Assembly (NCBI GenBank): GCA_964541255.1
Contig: CAZIPL010000028.1
Span: 1 to 17,684 of the forward strand
Direction: 5' to 3'
DNA from: CAYOSU01 sp964541255
GTDB lineage: Bacteria > Bacillota > Clostridia > Christensenellales > CAMQZB01
DNA: 17,684 nucleotides
Shown: piece after piece, positions 13,577-17,684 of the stretch
Layout of the letters: each line of letters opens with the position of its first letter
Position numbering within the stretch: the stretch's first letter is position 1
The notes under the pieces: model-generated
What the model was told of the DNA's origin: nothing
The model's input: the letters and a program-made list of their open reading frames with translations, nothing else
Databases searched by the model: none
Translations under genes and position numbers: made by a program

Positions 13577-15781
13577 TTAGTTTTTATAATAATTCATCAA
13601 ACATCCGGCAAGAAGAATCTCTCTTTCGTTATCTGTTAGTTTCCCAAGAGACAACGAAACCGGTATCTTTTGACCATTTCGAACTATAAGCCCGTCAAAA
13701 TCAAGTATGTTATTCTTTATTTTACCGTAAATATCTTCAATATAGAGCCAATCGTTAAGTTCAAAAGCAACGTCTTTGACTAATAACGGCAACATTCCCC
13801 AGTTAATAAGGTTGCTTCTATATCGTTTCGTCGCATATTCGATCGCCGCATTCGCTCCACCGCCTAAGACGCGTTGACAAGAAGCCGCTTGCTCTCTCGC
13901 AGAACCGTCTCCGGGCTTTTTCGCAAAAATGAACGATTTAACATTCGTATCGTCTACACTTGCTTTCAGTCTCAACAAGACTTCGTCAAGCTCTTTACCG
14001 CCGTTTTCGGAAAGGTTTTGAACCGCTTTTGCCCTATCGACATACATAGGTTCTTTTCTTGACAACGTAAACGAAGCCAACTTCAAAGGATTGGAACGAT
14101 AAGAAGACGTTTCACCAGACGGAATAAGCTCATCTGTTGTAGTTACTTCGTCAAGAATTACCGCAACGTTTTTCAGAAGAATATTTTTCTTTAAGTGCTC
14201 AATTTCAGGCCACATTGCGATATTAGGCCCTATTATAAGATCCTCGCATTCTTGCGGCTTCATATATCCGTCGTATACCCTATTTTTATATATTTCATCA
14301 TTGAAATAATACTTAGGAACACTTGGCAAATAATCCTCCTCCGTTGCCGCAGTTAAAAATCCGCCGTGCTTAGCGGTAGCGGCTATACTTCTTGCATCCA
14401 TAAGAGCAACCGACGCAAGCTGTCCGTCGTTAGGTTTTGCTCCCTCGCGCATAGGGAAATTACGAGTTGAATGACGAATAGACAAAGCGTTATTCGACGG
14501 AACGTCCCCCGCACCGAAACAAGGTCCGCAAAAACACGGTTTTATTATAGCTCCAGCATTTACAAGAGAAGAAATTGCACCGTTTTTAACCAATTCGCTA
14601 TATATAGGCATACTCGACGGATAAACCGAAAGCGAAAATTTATCAGAGCCGATACTTCCTCCATACAAAATATTCGAAGCCTCGATTATGTTTTCATATA
14701 TTCCGCCAGCACAACCCGCGATTACGCCTTGATCAATGCGGATTTTTCCGTTTTCGATTTTATCGGTAAGCTTTAAGGACAAATCCTTTCTTTCAATCAT
14801 CGATTTGGTTTTATTCTCCACTTCGCTTAGTATATCGTAAGGATTGTTTATTACGTCCCGAAGTTCATAAGCATTACTCGGATGAAACGGCATTGCGATC
14901 ATAGGCACGATTTCGTCAAGGTTTATTTCGATAGCGCCGTCATACTCCGCATAATCTCTAAGCTTAAGCTCCCTATAATCAATCTCTCTACCGTGGATAG
15001 ACAAGTATTCGCGTGTATTCTCATCCGTTTCCCAAATCGACGAAAGACAAGCAGTTTCCGTCGTCATAACGTCGATACCGATACGATAATCCATAGAGAT
15101 ATTTCTTATTCCGTCACCGACAAACTCCAAAACGGCGTTCTTGACAAATCCACTCGAGAAAACCGAGCCGATAAGCTTTATCGCAACGTCTTGAGGGCCG
15201 ACGCCAAGTCGAGGTTTTCCTTTAAGGACAACGGCAATGACGCGAGGCATTTCAATATTATAGGTCCTTGAAAGAATTTGCTTAACAAGCTCAGGACCTC
15301 CTTCGCCTATCGCAATAGTACCCAATGCGCCGTATCTCGTATGACTGTCGCTTCCCAAAATCATTTTGCCGCAACCCGCATATTTTTCGCGCATGTATTG
15401 ATGTATTACCGCGATATTAGGCGGAACGTAGATCCCACCGAACTTTTTTGCAGCAGAAAGACCGAACACGTGATCGTCTTCGTTTATCGTTCCGCCGACC
15501 GCACAAAGACTGTTATGGCAATTCGTCAAAACATAAGGCACGGGGAACTGCTTCAAACCGCTGTAACGCGCAGATTGAATTATTCCGACATAAGTAATAT
15601 CGTGCGAACAAAGCGCGTCGAACTTGATTTGAAGGTTTTTATCGTCGCCTTTTGAGTGAGACGTCAAAATAGGATACGTCAAAGTGTTTTTATATAATCC
15701 TTTGACATCGCCTATATATTCTTTTGATTTTGTTATTTCATAGTTTTTTGAAACTATGCATTTTTCGTCGTGTATTATCAT
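13577..15781 (-). CDS. Aconitase-superfamily hydratase (YbhJ-like)
   Basis: A 734-residue [4Fe-4S] hydro-lyase of the aconitase superfamily, nearest by eye to the poorly characterised YbhJ-type hydratases; the substrate is unknown. SDSHT (144-148) with GALGTIAIGEGGPE matches the aconitase core. The cluster cysteines are likely C357 (AGCAGG, where aconitases have SCTNS) and C418/C421 in CFCGPCFGAGD (416-426). The swivel domain from about 550 has GDGSARE (624-630) and RSNLINWGMLPL (655-666), equivalents of aconitase GSSRE and RSNL. The length is below classical AcnA (about 890). ATG at 15781 has GAGGTG 4 bases upstream, inside the end of the preceding gene, whose stop is one base away, so translation is coupled. 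No citrate synthase or isocitrate dehydrogenase is near. Confidence 0.82.
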   Translation of the reverse strand: MIIHDEKCIVSKNYEITKSKEYIGDVKGLYKNTLTYPILTSHSKGDDKNLQIKFDALCSHDITYVGIIQSARYSGLKQFPVPYVLTNCHNSLCAVGGTINEDDHVFGLSAAKKFGGIYVPPNIAVIHQYMREKYAGCGKMILGSDSHTRYGALGTIAIGEGGPELVKQILSRTYNIEMPRVIAVVLKGKPRLGVGPQDVAIKLIGSVFSSGFVKNAVLEFVGDGIRNISMDYRIGIDVMTTETACLSSIWETDENTREYLSIHGREIDYRELKLRDYAEYDGAIEINLDEIVPMIAMPFHPSNAYELRDVINNPYDILSEVENKTKSMIERKDLSLKLTDKIENGKIRIDQGVIAGCAGGIYENIIEASNILYGGSIGSDKFSLSVYPSSMPIYSELVKNGAISSLVNAGAIIKPCFCGPCFGAGDVPSNNALSIRHSTRNFPMREGAKPNDGQLASVALMDARSIAATAKHGGFLTAATEEDYLPSVPKYYFNDEIYKNRVYDGYMKPQECEDLIIGPNIAMWPEIEHLKKNILLKNVAVILDEVTTTDELIPSGETSSYRSNPLKLASFTLSRKEPMYVDRAKAVQNLSENGGKELDEVLLRLKASVDDTNVKSFIFAKKPGDGSAREQAASCQRVLGGGANAAIEYATKRYRSNLINWGMLPLLVKDVAFELNDWLYIEDIYGKIKNNILDFDGLIVRNGQKIPVSLSLGKLTDNEREILLAGCLMNYYKN
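13583..13611 (-). promoter_or_regulatory. Candidate internal promoter for the racemase gene
   Basis: Minus strand TTGCCG (13611-13606), 17-base spacer and TATAAA (13588-13583), inside the 3' end of the hydratase gene. The start would be near 13576, five bases before the hairpin at 13537-13571. Confidence 0.4.
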
Positions 15782-15782
15782 A

Positions 15783-16649
15783 TTACACCTCGTATATATA
15801 TCCTAACGTCATTTTATATTTCACGATAAATCGCTTCACAAGATAAGAAAGCTTTGATTTCCTTAGCCCCTCGATTCCCATATCTTCTTGCCTGTTTATA
15901 TATGAGCAATTACTCATATAATCTTTTGCAAAATAAGAAACAAGTGCAGCGTTTGAACCGAAATACTTATGCTCGGCTTTTTCAAACAGAACCGTTCCGA
16001 CGTTTTTGTCGTCAATCTTTCCTATCGAAAGCCCGATTATTTTATTGTTGGCGATAAGACAGCTTGCAAAAAGTCCTAAATTATCGATATTCTCAAGTGC
16101 TTTCAACATCGGCGCGTAATCATATTCCGTGATATTACGTTTCCCGAGCCACTCTTTGAAAAGAAGCTTAACTTCTTCGATATCAGACTTTTCATACGGA
16201 CGACGAACATTGCCGTAACGTTTTTCATAGCCTTTTATCTGCTCGATTTTGAATTTTTGAAGGTTTTCGTTATAGGAAACAAACTCTAGCGGATCATAAA
16301 GATATTCGTAATTATTTCTATCTAAAGAAAAGTAAGAAAAAATACTTTTATCAGATTCGATAATGTTTTTTTGACAAGGAGTTATTCCCTCCATCACAAA
16401 AGAAAAACCGTGACCTTTTGAATATGTTACGCATGCTTTCACCGCAGACAAAAACAATTCTTCAGTTTTAGCTATCGGCGGATAAAACACTTTTTGACCG
16501 TGTTCTTCGGATAGAATTATTATTACATCGTCATTTATCGAAGCTTTTATCGAAAGATCCTCCGAAAAACAAAACAGTGTTTCAAAGCATTGCTCGTAAC
16601 TCGATTCGACATATATCGGATTGCATTTTGTGATTCTTTCAAAGTCCAT
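15783..16649 (-). CDS. DUF2156 / GNAT-fold acyltransferase-like protein
   Basis: A 288-residue cytoplasmic protein of the DUF2156 type, related to the GNAT-fold C-terminal domain of lysyl-phosphatidylglycerol synthases; its reaction is unknown. The family pattern shows in NNYEYLYDPLEFVSYNENLQ (112-131) and the strongly conserved end YINRQEDMGIEGLRKSKLSY (250-269) plus KYKM. The usual basic KKRNH stretch after the YLY segment is replaced by NENLQKFK, so it is a variant. No membrane segment is present, so it is not an MprF flippase fusion. ATG at 16649 lies 5 bases after the upstream stop, without a clear ribosome site. It is in an operon with the DUF6054 gene before it and the hydratase gene after it. 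Confidence 0.75.
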   Translation of the reverse strand: MDFERITKCNPIYVESSYEQCFETLFCFSEDLSIKASINDDVIIILSEEHGQKVFYPPIAKTEELFLSAVKACVTYSKGHGFSFVMEGITPCQKNIIESDKSIFSYFSLDRNNYEYLYDPLEFVSYNENLQKFKIEQIKGYEKRYGNVRRPYEKSDIEEVKLLFKEWLGKRNITEYDYAPMLKALENIDNLGLFASCLIANNKIIGLSIGKIDDKNVGTVLFEKAEHKYFGSNAALVSYFAKDYMSNCSYINRQEDMGIEGLRKSKLSYLVKRFIVKYKMTLGYIYEV

Positions 16650-16654
16650 ATGAA

Positions 16655-16981
16655 TTATAAAATATCGTTAATTTTATCTAAAAACGCTTCTTCTCCGAGA
16701 GTATTCATTTTGAAAAACATCGCTTGACTTCCGCCGGTTGATGTAGCAGACATATTGATAATTCCGTCGCCGCCGTCAAAAAGCGTTACATTCAAAGACA
16801 CTCTGTTCTTCCCAACAAAACTATACCGTTCAAACACTCTGACGCTGCACCTTGCATTGCCGCAAACAAAATCGCTCGATTCTTCAAGCGACGCAGATAA
16901 GCTACTGTTCAAAATCCCGTTCTCGATTTTTTGCAATATTTCGTCAAAATTTCCATTTAGCGTTTTTTCTAATTTCGCCAT
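16655..16981 (-). CDS. DUF6054 family protein
   Basis: A 108-residue soluble protein of unknown function. I recognise the DUF6054 pattern, common in Clostridia: an N-terminal AKLEKTLNGNFDEILQKIEN, SSLSASLEESSDF, NARCSVRVFERYSFVGKNRV and the closing TSTGGSQAMFFKMNTLGEEAF. It has no signal peptide or membrane segment. The ATG at 16981 has AGGA 6 bases upstream. It is the first gene of the minus-strand unit leading to the DUF2156 protein, the hydratase and the racemase-like gene, with a promoter candidate at 17017-17045. Confidence 0.8.
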   Translation of the reverse strand: MAKLEKTLNGNFDEILQKIENGILNSSLSASLEESSDFVCGNARCSVRVFERYSFVGKNRVSLNVTLFDGGDGIINMSATSTGGSQAMFFKMNTLGEEAFLDKINDIL

Positions 16982-17016
16982 TTAACATCCTACCTTAATA
17001 ACATTTATATATTTTT

Positions 17017-17045
17017 ATGATAGAATAAACGGCAAAAAAACGCAA
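17017..17045 (-). promoter_or_regulatory. Candidate promoter for the DUF6054-DUF2156-hydratase operon
   Basis: Minus strand TTGCGT (17045-17040), 17-base spacer and TATCAT (17022-17017). The start would be near 17010, about 30 bases before the DUF6054 ATG. The -35 box lies in the left arm of the inverted repeat at 17034-17088. Confidence 0.45.
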
Positions 17046-17088
17046 ACAAATTTCTTATCCAATTAAAATTATTTGATTGCGTTTTATT
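17034..17088. repeat. Large inverted repeat between two divergent genes
   Basis: AAAACGCAAACAAAT (17037-17051) and ATTTGATTGCGTTTT (17071-17085) are complementary at 14 of 15 positions around a 19-base centre. The outer A-run and T-run extend the pairing to 34-88 with one more mismatch. It overlaps the -35 boxes of both divergent promoters. It may be an operator; as RNA it would look like a terminator, which makes little sense between divergent genes. Confidence 0.6.
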
Positions 17089-17101
17089 TTTATGATAAAA
17101 T
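17073..17101 (+). promoter_or_regulatory. Candidate promoter giving a leaderless mRNA for the gene at 17108
   Basis: TTGATT (17073-17078), 17-base spacer and TAAAAT (17096-17101). Six bases separate the -10 box from the ATG at 17108, so the expected start is the A of ATG. No ribosome site is present upstream of this ATG. Confidence 0.5.
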
Positions 17102-17107
17102 TGATAT

Positions 17108-17548
17108 ATGAATAAAGTTTTCAAAATGAAATTTTCAAAAGCAATTATTATTGCTACTGTTATTCTTTGGACTGCAATAGCCGCGCTTTTAGTTTTTACC
17201 GCTATAGATATGATTCTATTCAGCGGATTTGACATTATTAGACTCTTAAGCATTATTGCGTTATCCGCTATTTTTTCCGTTGCGATAATTATGCTATATA
17301 AGTCGAATTACAAAGTTTTACCAGACGGTATCGAGATAAATATAAGTATTTTGCGCTATAAGATTGACATAATCACGATTTTTAGCGTACAATACTCAAA
17401 GGTCAATAATTGTTTGATATTGAATTATTTTGACGGCAAAAGTAACGTCAAACGTCATTTCGTTCAAATCAAAGATGCCGACTTCAAATCATTTGTAGAC
17501 GAATTGAAAAAGATTAAGCCTACGATCATTTACGAAGAAGAAACTTAA
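17108..17548 (+). CDS. Small membrane protein with two N-terminal helices and a PH-like C-terminal domain
   Basis: I do not recognise a named family. The 146-residue protein has two hydrophobic segments, about 13-36 and 40-65, separated by a short turn, then a cytoplasmic-type region 66-146 that looks like a small beta-sheet domain ending in a helix (FKSFVDELKKIK). This layout is seen in bacterial PH-domain membrane proteins of unknown role. No catalytic motif or signal peptidase site is seen. The ATG has no ribosome site and lies at the expected transcription start, so the mRNA may be leaderless. It is divergent from the DUF6054 gene, and tRNA-Leu begins 8 bases after its stop. Confidence 0.65.
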   Translation: MNKVFKMKFSKAIIIATVILWTAIAALLVFTAIDMILFSGFDIIRLLSIIALSAIFSVAIIMLYKSNYKVLPDGIEINISILRYKIDIITIFSVQYSKVNNCLILNYFDGKSNVKRHFVQIKDADFKSFVDELKKIKPTIIYEEET

Positions 17549-17556
17549 TATCATTT

Positions 17557-17639
17557 GCGGATATGGCGGAATTGGCAGACGCGCCAGATTCAGGTTCTGG
17601 TGAGAAATCGTGCAGGTTCAAATCCTGTTATCCGCACCA
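17557..17639 (+). tRNA. tRNA-Leu(CAG), CCA encoded
   Basis: The acceptor stem GCGGATA (17557-17563) pairs with TATCCGC (17629-17635). The anticodon stem CCAGA/TCTGG encloses the loop TTCAGGT, with anticodon CAG at 17591-17593. A variable arm of 11 bases (17601-17611) marks a class II tRNA. The T stem GCAGG/CCTGT has the loop TTCAAAT; the discriminator is A and CCA (17637-17639) is encoded. It reads CUG leucine codons. It is only 8 bases after the preceding stop, so a shared transcript is likely. Confidence 0.97.
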
Positions 17640-17647
17640 GACAAGAA

Positions 17648-17684
17648 TAATACGAACCCGACGGATAAAGTTGAGTTCGTATTA
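17648..17684 (+). terminator. Probable terminator hairpin after tRNA-Leu, cut by the window end
   Basis: TAATACGAAC (17648-17657) and GTTCGTATTA (17675-17684) are perfectly complementary, and the inner bases CGAC/GTTG (one G-U pair) can extend the stem after a mismatch. The window ends on the last base of the stem, so a following T-tract cannot be checked. Confidence 0.55.

Noticed and set aside
14471..15655. Plus-strand open frames of 101-129 codons opposite the hydratase gene
   Set aside because: They are shadows of the hydratase codons, with no start signals and no recognisable motif.

Overview
This window looks like a piece of chromosome from a low-GC Gram-positive bacterium (Bacillota, most likely an anaerobic Clostridia lineage; I cannot name a genus). 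The reasons are the conserved order ffh-ylxM-ftsY-smc-rnc-plsX-rpmF-ackA, a neighbouring remnant of the Bacillus ylb cluster (tmcAL/ylbM, ylbJ, coaD/ylbI, rsmD/ylbH), strong AGGAGG-type ribosome sites, and AT-rich DNA. No mobile element, CRISPR array, rRNA or prophage signal was seen. No stretch longer than about 180 bases lacks a gene.

Layout. Positions 1-9054 are all minus strand: the 5' part of ffh (runs off the left edge), ylxM, ftsY, smc, rnc and plsX, then rpmF and ackA. These genes cover protein targeting by SRP, chromosome condensation, dsRNA processing, the start of phospholipid synthesis, ribosomal protein L32 and acetate/ATP metabolism. Promoters are visible before ylxM, plsX, rpmF and ackA, and terminators after ftsY and after rpmF. 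Positions 9055-11435 are plus strand: tmcAL (acetate-dependent tRNA-Met modification), divergent from ackA, and a YlbJ-like membrane protein. ylbJ meets coaD tail to tail with a 27-base coding overlap. Positions 11409-16981 return to the minus strand: coaD and rsmD (4-base overlap), an alanine-racemase-like gene, an aconitase-family hydratase, a DUF2156-type GNAT-fold protein and a DUF6054 protein. The last four, transcribed from 16981 towards 12540, form an accessory operon whose common purpose I do not recognise. Positions 17108-17639 are plus strand: a small two-helix membrane protein and tRNA-Leu(CAG), followed by a hairpin cut by the window end.

Most interesting points. (1) The alanine-racemase-like gene has no ATG, GTG or TTG before its PLP-lysine motif. 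The best start is an ATT placed 8 bases after a perfect GGAGG. That ribosome site lies inside a 16-bp RNA hairpin with a T-tract, which is fully paired (through two G-U pairs) only in the minus-strand transcript. A good promoter inside the end of the hydratase gene would start an RNA just before this hairpin. (2) ylxM-ffh has a near-consensus promoter, yet a strong terminator-like hairpin and T-tract lies between it and the ylxM ATG, which has no visible ribosome site. (3) ackA and the acetate-using tmcAL have overlapping divergent promoters. (4) The membrane protein gene at 17108 looks leaderless, and a large inverted repeat covers both divergent promoters upstream of it. (5) acpP and the DUF177 gene are missing from places where they usually occur in this gene order.
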